Shown here: positions 34,188-45,548 of the stretch, piece by piece
Layout of the letters: the number at the start of each line of letters is the position of its first letter
How positions within the stretch are numbered: the first letter of the stretch is position 1
Translations under genes and position numbers: made by a program
The notes under the pieces: model-generated
The model's input: the letters and a program-made list of their open reading frames with translations, nothing else
Database searches by the model: none
Told to the model about the DNA's origin: nothing
DNA from: Plantago major
Lineage: Eukaryota; Streptophyta; Magnoliopsida; Lamiales; Plantaginaceae
Assembly: GCA_026545765.1 (NCBI GenBank)
Contig: CM048840.1
Coordinates: forward strand, 85,402,877-85,466,876
DNA: 64,000 bases
Direction of reading: 5' to 3'

Positions 34188-37100
34188 TCACCAGATTCTG
34201 GAAGTTGAGCCTTGGGACTCCGAGCCACCGCCTTGAGCCTGACGAGCTTGCTGCTGCATTCGGATCCTCCTACGGATCATCTTCAGCGTCCGCTCCCTCT
34301 CTTCCTCAGATAACCTCCTGGCTATCCCCGGACATCGAGGGGGATCGCCTTCAAAATCAAGAATGATTGGACTATCCGTGGTCCCTTTACCCGGATAAAT
34401 CGACGGATGCATGTTCCCACAAGCATAGTTTACCCAATGCTGATATTCCTCGTCATCAGATTCTAACATCCTGAAGAAATCTGCCTTGTTTGGAAATTGA
34501 GTGTGCTAAACAAGGAAAAATTGGTGAAACGTACAAGTAGTAAGAAAGGAGAAGTTACCATAGCCTTATTTATAGTCGCGATGGATCTTTCCGATCACAC
34601 CACTTGTCAATCATCTGACGGCTAGGCAGATGAAAAGACGTAGTAATAATGACTATTTCACTGTTTCATCTTCCTCCTAGAAGAATTACGCATCCCAAAG
34701 AATGAACGGTCCGAGGATCGGAAAGACGATGGTTTGATTTCTACATCAGACGCCATCAACAGCGATCCGTGTTCTTAAGAGGTGTGTATTTTATGATAAC
34801 TCAACATATGAACAACAAATAAAAAGTGAGTAGAGAAGAGAGCAAGTAATGATTCGGAAGCACGAGAAGCATAGCTCCACGGATAATTAGGAATAAAAGC
34901 ATTGTATGTGGCGACATTCCGCGCCATCAAAAGATAACAATTTCAACAGAAAAATTCAACAAGTACAGAATTTCCACGGGGCATACCCCGGACTTCTCAC
35001 TGGGGGCCAGCTTGGCTCGGACCCGCTTCACCGGTTTGAGGCGGATTGACGGAAGACGTATTGGAGGCGACTTGTGCAGCAAGGGATTCAACAAGCTCGA
35101 ACAAATTGAAATCCGCATCAAGGCCAACGACCCGAGAAGGCAGGAAGTACCAGTCCCTCACGAAAGCCCGGTAGTTATCAAAAGGTACAAAGCATACCTT
35201 TCGGAGGGCGTCCGGGACACACCTCGGAAGGAAGGGTCCGCCGTTTTGGATCTCGATCTCACCCTCCTCGGTGACTAGCTCTGCAAACTCGCACGCGGCC
35301 AACCGTTCGTCCGAGACGTTGTCCACAGGGACCTCCACACCATTAGCATCCGCAGAAGGGTTCAACCCTTCCGCCTTCCAGTCAAAGCTCTGCGGAAGTA
35401 GTCCCTTGGACTGCAGCTGGCCGATAGCGGATGAAAACCTATCTAGGCGGGAGGCATCGGACTTGTCCGCCATGAAGAACTTGAAAGAATCCGAGTTCAT
35501 AAAGTCACGACCAGCCTGAAGGTGGGCATATTGGAGGCCCCCGAGAAGGATATCCTTTGAGTCCAAGAAGGCCTTCATCGACCTACTGACAAAATTCTCC
35601 TACCAGTCCAAGTCCGCCTTGAACTCTTCCCATCTTGCCTTCAGCTTATGGAACTTCACTTGATCTTCTTTCAGCTGCATTTCCAACCGCTTCACCTTCT
35701 CCGCCTCGTCCGCGGAAGTGGCTACGGCCTTGTGCAGATCCTCCTCGATAGTAGCACGTTCGCCGGCCTTCCACTGCATGGCTCTGACGAAACATCCGAG
35801 CTGCAAGAGGTCCACATGGATATAAGTCGTATCTCTATTATACTAAGAATAAGCCAAGGAAACCATGGAAAAGTTACTTACCCGCTGGTATAACTCGTCA
35901 AGCCCTCCAACCCGCTCTACCTCAAGGAGTCCGCCGGCCCGCTCGTACTCCTTATCGAGAGCAGCTTGATCAACCGGCAGGACATCGGACAGTTGCTGCC
36001 TCTTAGCTGCCAGAGAAGCCTCCGAAGTTGCTCCCCTCTTGCGCCCCGAGGTTATAGCGTCCCGCATCAACACCTCCCGCTGGGGTGCGGGAGGCTTAGA
36101 GACAGTGGTGCTCCGAGTGGCAGGACCTTTGCCCTTGTCGGGCACCACCAAGGCCTGTGGATCTTCTCCGTCCTTGTTCTGCCTTTCCTCTTCTGCAGCA
36201 AACACCGCCGCATTTTTCGGATCCGACATCGGAAGACCCGCGGATGTGTTGATGATTTTGGTCCTCTGACCAGCGGCGACCTCCAGGGCTTGTTGTTCCC
36301 TCTGCAACTTTTTCTTTTCATGGAGCGTCGACATGATATACTCGAACCAGTGAGCTGCATAATAAAATAAAGGCGTCAGATATGGACTTATAAAGGAAGG
36401 ATTACCAGAATTGCGGAAATACATGATCAAGACAGAATACTCCAAAGAAAGAAGAGCACAATTCCTAAAGTTAAAAATCCTTACTGAAGTCCGTCTTCCC
36501 TCCAACTTCCACGGCGTCTGTCAGTCCGCACAAGTAAGGCAGCGACTGACATATCAATCCGTGGAACGGGTAAATAGGTGGGTTATTCTTTTTGTGGATC
36601 GCCGCCACCCATGGAGCCACGTTCTTCGGAAGGGGGCGCCAATCCGGGATGGTCTCCCTCGAAAACTTTATCGGCAGCCCCCATTGTTCTCGCTGCCTCT
36701 CGGACATCCCAGGTTTCAGGGCCATCCGAACAAAAATATACTTATCCCACCACTTCGACCCCAAGTAAGAAATGGAGTAGGAAATGAAGTTGTAGGGTTT
36801 TCTAGCTACAAAAGTATAAAACAGGGGATTGCCCGGACTAAAGGTAACATGGAAAAGCTGCCTAAAGTTCTCGAAATTCACCGGCTACCCCTTCTTTTTA
36901 CAAAAAATGACGAAGCAAATGAGGTTACCCAAAGACTTTGGGATAACCTGACTCGGACCGATCCCGATGTGGTACAAGATATGCTTTATCTCTGGTGCAA
37001 TAGGGACCTTCCATCCACAGGCAAAAGCTACCTCATGCACGCACATGTACCCGGCGGGCGGATTGTAAAATGCATGTCCGGGCTCAGGCACCATGATTTC

Positions 37101-38520
37101 AACAGAATAAGAAATCTCCCACTTCCGCCTCCACTCTGGAATGTCCTCCGCCTTAACCTTCGATGGACAGGTAGGGAGAAGCCCTTCCGTATTTAACTCT
37201 CCAAATTCAACCGCTATCACAACGGCGGACGCAGGACGAGGGAATTTAATTCTCGCAGCCTTTGCACCGCGTCCCTCTACTAACGAAAGATTGGATTGAG
37301 CGGACGCAGCAGGATGTAACGCAATCCGACGACCAGTGCGTCTCCGCGGGCGAGCGACTAGAGAACCTTCCTCTCCTTCCTCCTCCTCCTCATCTTCTTC
37401 TTCTTCACCATCTTCCTCCTCCTCCTCGCCACCTTCGGGTCTTCTGGACGTGCTCGGGTTGGACGGACCTATTTCCGTCAAAACATGGTCCTCTTCCCCA
37501 GCCTCGAACATTTCCACTTCGTCGGCCTCCCGACCACTGTCGCCTTCCCGCTCAGTCTGAGGTTCATTCGTATCAGCTGATGTTCCAACACCACCTATAG
37601 TCTGAGATTGGACTAGTGACCTAGTCCTAGCAACATTTCCCTGGCCCACTGCTACGTCAGGCTGAGTTTCTGCACACCACGGACTCTTTGTCCAGCGTCA
37701 GAGTCCCTGGAAGACACAAGGTCCATGACCAGAAAATCTCCTAAGGACATGGTTAAGTCCACGGACTCAGTCACCGAGTTTACTCCATCATTGTAACCTT
37801 GAGCCTCGTGTTGGTTCTGACTATCACTCCCGGGCATCCTAGGGCAGAAGGAAACAGGTCAGAAACGATAGTTGTGATTGTCCGAGAGTTCATTTAGATG
37901 TCTTATTAAGTCAAGCGATCCGATGAAGTTATACTTTACCAGATTTTCTGCATGAAGTATAGTCTCAACAATATGGGCACTAACCATGGCACACAGAGAC
38001 GTGCCATCGGCACTATTGTTTACCCTACCCGGCACGTTAACAGGGACAATTTATGAAAGACTGTGTGCCAATCGGCACCAACACATCACCAAATAAGCAT
38101 GCTTAATCAAGTTTTGGTTACAGTGGGCATGACATACAAGACGAATCAACAGGTTACCGGTAAAGGAAATTAGCACGCTACAACACAAAGGAGAAGTATT
38201 CCAACTAAGTACGCTGCTAAAACCTATCACTAGCAACATTTGCAACCATAGAATCAACAATTGGATATACAATCGGGGCAAAAACATACAAGCATGCAGC
38301 AAGCATATCGCGAAAATGAAAAAAACCTTAGGAGGAATTGAGGCGTACTTACTTGACAAAGTTGACTTGATAAGCTTGAACGGGCGACGAAGCCTTGCTA
38401 GCTCTCCGAGGGTACGAATCTGAGGTGGAAATTCCAAGATTTTGCGAGTTTGAGTTGCTCGGATTGATCTTTGATTGCTCGGATTGCTTTATAGTCGCTC
38501 TGAGTTTCGATGTGGCAAAA
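34188..38520 (-). pseudogene. Antisense gene of the Tat element ('putative gypsy-type transposon' family), multi-exon
   Basis: A series of minus-strand coding segments lies between integrase and the 3' LTR, opposite to gag-pol. The main block (about 37649-36471) has an acidic Glu-rich N-terminal part, then EVAFACGWKVPIAPEIKHIL, YHIGIGPSQVIPKSLGNLIC, FRQLFHVTFSPGNPLFYTF and SYLGSKWWDKYIFVRMALKP. This is the pattern I recall for the 'putative gypsy type transposon' domain found in Retand, Grande and RIRE2-like elements. Later segments are Gln/Lys-rich coiled coil (36300-35600) and an acidic tail (35578-34188). Intron-like GT-AG stretches occur at 38352-37839, 36484-36355 and 35881-35801. Function unknown. 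Fossil, broken. Confidence 0.7.
37839..38352 (-). other. Leader intron of the Tat antisense gene
   Basis: The minus strand has a donor GTAAGTACGCC at 38352 and an acceptor TTCTGCCCTAG at 37839. The acceptor is directly followed by GATGCCCGGGAGTG, the likely start codon (37837). Length is 514 bp, and the upstream leader exon runs to about 38510. Inferred from splice consensus only. Confidence 0.55.
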
Positions 38521-38544
38521 GTATGAAAGTGACTGATGGGCTGA

Positions 38545-38554
38545 CTATTTATAA
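38545..38554 (-). promoter_or_regulatory. TATA box for the Tat antisense gene
   Basis: The minus strand reads TTATAAATAG within CCTTATAAATAGTC, about 190 bp upstream of the leader donor site, a normal plant distance. It supports independent antisense transcription. Not proven. Confidence 0.5.
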
Positions 38555-38599
38555 GGGTAATTTGGGGAAAGCCAAGAGTCACATCACCTGGATTTGAAC

Positions 38600-39151
38600 C
38601 CCACCCGTTGATCTTTTCAATCCAACGGTTGTGCCGCTTCACAAGTGGATAGCTAACAGTGCCTTGCATTTAATGCTCAACAGAAGTGTCACATCAATTG
38701 GGTTTAAAATCCCAACCGTTGATATCTTTCCAATCCAACGGTCGCGTCGCTTTACCCGGGATCTTTCCCTGTGGGCTGGACAGGCAACTCATCGGGCCTC
38801 TTTGATTTACGGATCAGTGGCCCAGGAGGACCATTTCACATACCCGGTCCAACGGATAACCTCTGATACACTCTTCCACAGCGAACTTCCTCAGATCCTA
38901 ACCGTACTCGGATACAAATACCTTTTCTATCTACAGTCCGAGCTATTACATAACTCGGACTGTAGAAGGAAACGGGGGGGGGGGGGGGAGAGGGAGATAT
39001 ATTGAATTCCTAAGAACACGGACGACGGATCCCAACAAAAAGGATTTTTTCCTTTTTCAGTTAACGATTCGGACACGCTCCACAACACACTTGTTCTTTT
39101 CATAGTTACCAACTATCTTCTACTAAGATACTTGGAAACTAGGGGGACATA
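38600..39151. other. 3' end of Tat internal region with purine tract before the LTR
   Basis: No gene is seen. Two similar segments (GATCTTTTCAATCCAACGGTTG near 38611 and GATATCTTTCCAATCCAACGG near 38723) form a short direct repeat. A G tract lies at about 38975-38988. The purine-rich GAAACTAGGGGGACATA directly precedes the LTR's TGTTGATACG and is the likely polypurine tract. Confidence 0.6.
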
Positions 39152-40069
39152 TGTTGATACGAACATGTATCCAATCAGTTAAGGGTGCTATAGAGCGTGT
39201 CCTAAAGCGCATCAAGACTGAGATAGCCTATTCATTGCTAGTCCGACCTTCGAATGGTCCGACATAAAGGAAACCATCTCAGGTCAACTAGTATTTACAA
39301 GTCAGCACGCCATTTCAGCTAGGTCCGACCAAGCTAGATGGATGACTTCCGAACCTGACAAAAGGTCACATGGTCCTTCCAAGTACCACAAACTGTCAGT
39401 CCTAAGATGCTAAACGGACCGGACGAGAGAATCTCGGATGCCACCATCACAGTAAGACCACACGTATATAACAGAACCAATGAGATACTTCCGTGTAACT
39501 CTAGGTACAGACACCATGAGTTGCCTAAGGCCAGATCAACCAAGCATACAGATCTGTCCGAGGAACTTACACGGACCCAACAGGCGGAACAGTACTCTCA
39601 GAGGGAAAGGTCCAAACTACCCTCCCAGGCCCATTGATTAGTATTGGATTACTGTTCACTAATGGGCCATGGGCCAAAGGTAGCATTGGCGGCCGAATCT
39701 GAAGCATACACTTGGCATCATCTTATGGGCAATCTCATAAGATACGATAACTATAAGTATAGCACAAGGTCCAAGACCTTAAGGTAAGTCACAATTCCCA
39801 AGTAAAGGAGTCATAAACACTCTTGATTCCACAACCTTCCTCGTAACTATTACATTGAGAGCTTCCAACTCTCTCTTGAGTAAAGTCTCTTACTGGATTG
39901 ACATGGGCAATCCGGGTAACTCATTCTAACCCCCCCCCCCCCCACTTAGTCCTTTCAGGTATCCTAGCTCGGACGGGTACTACACCGGACTTCAAGTCAG
40001 AGGTGGGCCTTAGACGAGGTTGCTTGTAATAGTTTAGTTAGTTAGTGTTCGAGGTTTTACACCTCAACA
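39152..40069 (+). repeat. Tat LTR shared by copy 1 (3' LTR) and copy 2 (5' LTR)
   Basis: Begins TGTTGATACGAACATG and ends ACACCTCAACA, 918 bp, about 97 percent identical to the LTR at 25569. A polypurine tract precedes it and a PBS plus gag follow it, so it serves both elements. No target-site duplication separates them. Confidence 0.93.
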
Positions 40070-40126
40070 TTTTGGCGCCGTCTGTGGGAACTCTTTACAA
40101 AAAGTTTTCGTGTTTGAGTTGAGTTG

Positions 40127-42150
40127 ATGGAAAGAACAAGACGGACTAGTGCCGCAGGCATGGGGAATCCACCTCCACGCCCACGAGGACGTCCGCCCAC
40201 CCGTGGACGAAGAGCCACTGTGGCTGGAGGGAACGCTGGAAGGAGATATCCGAGCGATGGGCGCACAGCCAGCCTATCCTCAGATGAAGGAAGAGACGCT
40301 CCGCATAGGGGACTCCGAAGTGTTCTTGAGAATGTTGTCCCTGTGAGCCATGGAGAAGGGGTCGTACGAGCTTCTCCGGCAGAGGCTCAAGGCCCTACTG
40401 CAGGTCAACAGTTCACTATGCCCGATGGTCGCGCTGTCCGCACCAGTGATCTCGGACTAAGTGAGACCCAATTCGATAGATTGCTCACAATCATCCAAGG
40501 TTGCCTAGGGTCTAACAATGCCCATCCTCAGCAAGCTACTCCGCCGGTGGTTACTCCTCCTCAGGCAGAGCCTGCATTATCAAGAAACAGGCAACGTCCG
40601 ATCCAACAGAGGTTAGGGAATCAGCCACCTCAAGAGGATTTGCGAAACCTTCTGGACCGGCGGGCATCTGCCTCCCAAGCTCAGGGTGAGGGAAGCCCAA
40701 ACGAAAGGAGAGAGTATCAAGAAGGGGATAATAGGCGTCCAGGAGTTCCGCGGCAAGAACCTCCGAGAGACAGAGATCAAGTAGCGGAAAATGTTCCAGT
40801 GGTCCGGATAGATGGACTCCCCGCGGATGTAGCTGTTCATCCGAGGACAGGAGAGATCATGACCGCTGACGAGATCTACGCTCAGTAGAAGGCTTTGGAG
40901 GCCCAGATTCTGAATCTCGGATGCCTGGTAAAAGACCACGAGCAGATAACTACTAGCGCACCCAACCCCTTGTGCGATGACATTATGAGAGAAAAGGAAA
41001 GAAACAGAAACTCGGATCAAGTAATTCCGAGCTTGGAATACTATTATGGGGATGCTTGCCCCGTTGGTCACTTGACAAGGTACAACAGCAAGATGGATTC
41101 CAAGGGAATGAGCGACAATAAAAAAGCTCTTACGTTCTCATCCACTCTCTTCGGAACGGCCATGGATTGGTACACCGCTTTACCAAACAAGTCGATAAAG
41201 TCATATGCAGACCTTTCTTCCAAGTTTTTGGCACAATTTGGAAAATCAAAAAGGAGAAAGCGTACCGTAGAGCACCTGGCAGAGGTTATACAGCGGGAAC
41301 AAGAGGATCTAAGAACCTTCCTAGATCTCTTTCACGCGGAAGTTCTTCGAGTTGAGCCACACAGTATTAAGGAACGGGTCCTTCACCTGTACTAATACTT
41401 TCAACTCAGAGGTCCGCAGAAAACTCTCTAGTCATGAAGTGAGGAGTGAAAAGCATTTAGATGACATCTGCAGAGAAATGATGTACGGAGAAAATGCAAG
41501 GAATGTTCGATGAATTTGGTTCCAAGAAAGGAAAAGATCCGATGAAACAAGAGCAACGCCAGGGGAAGTTTGACCCAAAGAAGGATCACAGAGATAAAGG
41601 CTTCCATAGAGAAAGGAGTCCGCCGAGGAGATACGTGGACTATACCCGTCTCAACAGACCAAGATCCGACATATTGGCGACTATCATCGAGAAGAAGCTG
41701 GATGTCCAATGGCCCAAGCCCTCTCACAACAACAGGAAGAGTATGAATGCAAAGGCGTACTGCAAGTTCCACAAGTGCCGTGGTCACGAGACTGATGACT
41801 GTATCCAATTGAAAACAGAGGTTGAACACCTTGTGAGAGAGGGCAAGCTAAAGGAGCACATCTATGCGGATGAACCTTCCAGGCACGATAGAACGGAGCG
41901 AAGAAGGGAGGATAATGCTACAGAACCACCACCCCGTCCGCTATCTATGCCACCTCCGTCGGCCCACTATTCGCCTCGCACGGATGGACATCCGTACAGA
42001 TACAGCGATGGCATTGATATGGAGAACCCTCCGTACAACGGAATGATCATCACCATCGCAGGCGGACCATCCGGAGGTGATAGTAGGAACGCGAGAGAGC
42101 GGACTGCTCAAAATCTTCGGAACAACGATAGAGCGTACGCTGCTCCAGCA
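40127..42150 (+). pseudogene. Tat gag, copy 2
   Basis: Starts MERTRRTSAAGMGNPPPRP. It has the same capsid blocks (FSSTLFGTAMDWYTALPNKS, LSSKFLAQFGKSKR) and zinc knuckle (YCKFHKCRGHETDDCIQLK near 41758) as copy 1. Fossil, broken. Confidence 0.88.
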
Positions 42151-44986
42151 ATTCGAGGGACAAACGCCATATCCTTTGATGATAGCGAGATCCCTCCTCC
42201 TACGGGAGGAGGAGAAGACATTGATAATCCAGATGTTCCGCTGGTGGTCTCGTTAACCATAGCGACTTATCGAGTGAACAAAATTTTGGTGGACACTGGG
42301 AGTTCCTCGGATATCATTTCCAAAAGAACACTGGACCAGATGGAGCTGGGGAGAATCCAATATGAGAGGGTCCACACCTCTATAATAGGGTTCGGAGGAG
42401 GTACTGTCCGTCCTTTAGGAAGTGTAATACTTTACGTTTCACTAGGGACGCATCCTGCAAGAGTGACACAGCAAGTCCGTTTTGTAGTGGTGGACCGGAC
42501 ATTCGACTACAATGCCATCTTTGGGCGTCCGGGGATCAATCAATTTCGGGCTATTTCCTCCACTCTCCATAACAGAATGAAGTTTCCAACACCCTTCGGA
42601 GTTGGAGAAGAGGTGGGAAACGTCCGTGAAGCCTGGGAATGTTACATTATGTCCACAAGAAGAGCGTCCGCCCCCGTGTTGACAACTACTGTGACCTTTG
42701 ACCCGCCGGTTGTTCTTCCGGCCAAAAAGGAGAATTCGTAGATTGGAGTAGGGAGCCAAAAGGAGAAGTTTCCTAGGACTGTGCGAATCGAGCCTCATGA
42801 AACTCTCAAGGAAATTGAGATTGTTGTTGGAAGCCTGTATAAGAAAACAAGAATCGGAACAGAGATGAACGCGGAGGTGGAAATGAAGCTCATTGCTTGT
42901 CTCCGAGACAACAGTGATGTGTTTGCCTGGAGTACCGATGACCTGAAGGGAATATATCCGAGGATCACTGTTCACCGTCTGAACATGGATCCCTCGATCA
43001 AGTACATCCGACAAAAGAGGAAAGATTTCGGTCCGGTCAAGGATGCCATCATATCCGCTGAAGTTGAGCGACTCCGGAAAGCAGGGCATATTGAAGAAGT
43101 CCGTTACTCTGACTGGGTGTGCAACGTGGTTCTGGTAGAGAAATCACCAGGCAAATGGCGGATGTGCAATGACTTCACTAGGTTGAACAAGTTCTGCCCA
43201 AAGGACCCGTACCCTTTGCCGCGAATAGATCAGTTGGTTGACTCCACATCCGGATGCGCGTTGCTGAGTTTTATGGACGCGTACCAAGGTTTTTACCAAA
43301 TTCGAATGGCCAAAGAGGACATCAAAAAGACAACTTTCTTCGCTGCCGGGGGGGGGGGGGGGGGGTATACTGCTTCAAGGTAATGCCCTTCGGATGGAAA
43401 AATGCGGGAGCCACTTACCAACGTCTGGTGAACCAAATGTTCAAGGAAGAGATTGGGAAAACCATGGAAGTGTACGTGGATAACATGCTCGTCAAGAGCA
43501 AAACTGAAGAGCAACATGTGCATCATTTGAACAAGTGCTTCGCTATCCTTAGGAAGTACGGAATGAAATTGAATCCGGAAAAGTGCACGTTCGGAGTAAA
43601 GGGAGGGAAGTTCCTCGGATAAATGGTCACGGAGAGGGGGATAAGCGCAAACCCCAAGACGATCAAGGCAATCCGAGATATGCCGCACCCGAAAACCCTC
43701 AATGAGATACAGCAACTCATAGGACGTCTTATGTCCTTAAGTCGTTTTATTTCACGATCTGCAGAGAAGAATCTTCCGTTCTTCAAAATCCTCCGGAAAG
43801 GAGAGAGCTTTGAGTGGACCGCGGAATGTTCTGAGGCTCTCGAGAAATTGAAAAAGTACCTCCATTCCCCTCCACTGCTCTCCAAACCCGTTAAGGGAGA
43901 ACCACTCTACCTCTACCTAGCAATCACGGAAGAGGCAATGAGTTCCGTATTAGTACGGATTCAGGTTAATGATCACTTGCCAATCTACTATCTTAGCTAA
44001 GCCCTAGCTGGGGCAGAGACAAGATACGTGAAGATTGAGAAACTTGCATATGCTTTGGTTCACACCGCAAGGCGGTTAAAACCATACTTCAAGTCTCATA
44101 ATATAGTGGTACTAACTGCGGAACCTTTGAAACAGGTCCTGGGGAAGCCCGATCAATCTGGACGACTCTCTAAGTGGGCGATCGAGCTGAGTGAATACGA
44201 CATATGCTATCAGGCTCTGTCAGCCAAGAAAGCTCAAGTCCTCGCTGACTTCTTAGCGGAATATCCTGAGGTGGATTCAGAGAAAGTCCCTGACAAACAG
44301 GTATTTGAATGCCTAATCACTAAGCAAATTATCCGGAAGTCAGTTCCGCCGAAGTTCAACCCAGCAAACCTCGAGGATGCTCAATTCATCAATCAGTCCC
44401 TGCCTGCATCATATGAGGAAACTTGGGTAAACCAAATGTTCCTTCTTGACGATATCGCAAGCGGATCCGGTACTAACAACTCCGGACTGGAAATCAAAGA
44501 AAAAGAGGAACAAAGGTTGGAACCTCGGGAGCTTGCAGAAGATTTCCAAGCCGAAAAACATCCTTCTGATGTCTGGACATTGGAAGTGGATGGTTCCTCC
44601 ACTGGAAGAGTGGGAGGGATTGGAATCTTTCTTAAGAGCCCTGATGGCGCGGAACTCGACTACGCGATATCTCTGGAATTCAAAGTTACCAATAATGAGG
44701 CTGAGTATGAAGCATTGCTAGTCGGACTACGTCTGGCCAAATCCCTACAAGTTCGGAAGCTCAAAGCTTACACGGACTCACAGCTCGTTGAAGCTCAATT
44801 TTCAGGAACTTTTGCCACAAAAGGTCCTTCGATGATCAAGTATCTTGAGCTACTCCAGCAGGAAGCCAGCCACTCTGAGGAATTTACCCTGGAAAAGTTT
44901 GATAGAGCCTGGAATGAAAGAGCGGACGCTCTGGCAAAATACGCATCCGCAACAACGGCTCTAGACACAAGGAGAGTAATCCTACT
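42151..44986 (+). pseudogene. Tat protease, RT, RNase H and second RNase H, copy 2
   Basis: Protease block ILVDTGSSSDIISKRTLDQM near 42285. RT blocks GHIEEVRYSDWVCNVVLVEK, MCNDFTRLNKFCPKDPYPLP, LSFMDAYQGFYQIRMAKED and FGWKNAGATYQRLVNQMFKE. RNase H block EPLKQVLGKPDQSGRLSKWA. Second RNase H blocks VDGSSTGRVGGIGIFLKSPD, NNEAEYEALLVGLRLA and KAYTDSQLVEAQFSGTFATK. The last domain ends at the CACTA insertion. Fossil, broken. Confidence 0.88.
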
Positions 44987-45345
44987 CACTACAAAAAAAA
45001 CCAGTTTTAGCGACGGAATTATCTGTTGCTAAAACTGTGCCGATCCGTCGCTAAATCCTTAGCGACGGATAACCCTTCGTCTCCAAACCAATCGTCACTA
45101 TTTTTTTTTGGCGACGGATAAGTATTCCGTCGCTAAATAACGACGAACTGGCGACGGATTAATCCGTTGACCAGTCCGTCCGAATTGACGACGGATTACT
45201 TATCCGGTCCGTCGCTAAATTCCGTAACTAATTCGCCCTTAATTCGTATGGAATTTAGCGAAAGAAATAATTCCGTCGCTAAATTCCATGGGCTAATTCG
45301 CCTTAATGCGTGAATTTAGTGACGGAATTATTTCCGTCGCTAAAT
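44987..45345. repeat. Left subterminal repeat array of the CACTA
   Basis: About eleven copies of the core CGACGGA/TCCGTCG occur in both orientations, often within TTAGCGACGGA or CCGTCGCTAAAT. Such arrays bind the element-encoded accessory protein in En/Spm systems. Confidence 0.88.
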
Positions 45346-45548
45346 TTACTGTTTTTAATTTATTTTTTTTAATATTTCCGTTTCACCTGTTTTTTTCACA
45401 TAATATAATCATAGATAATATACCCAAAACAATTAAATTGCATTAATATATCCGAAACAATATAAATTATCTATAAATTATCCGAAACAAGAAGAAGGTG
45501 AAATAGTGTCAAATTATCCGTAACAAGTCCATAATAAGTCTGATGTAA

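Larger units (their letters stand above)
25569..40069 (+). mobile_element. Tat-lineage Ty3/gypsy element, copy 1, with antisense gene, broken
   Basis: Order: 5' LTR (25569-26484), PBS, gag (26542-28300), protease, RT, RNase H, a second RNase H of the type found in Tat elements, integrase to 32647, a 6.5-kb 3' region with an antisense gene, a purine tract and the 3' LTR (39152-40069). A copia fragment sits at 32874-33277. The two LTRs differ at about 26 positions in about 916 bp by eye (about 3 percent), which suggests insertion on the order of one million years ago under usual plant rates. It lies inside a Sirevirus LTR. Broken, with a handful of breaks. Confidence 0.85.

Noticed and set aside
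37262-37600. Plus-strand Pro/His- and Ser-rich ORFs opposite the acidic part of the Tat antisense gene
   Set aside because: They are shadows of the Glu-rich minus-strand coding sequence with no family similarity.
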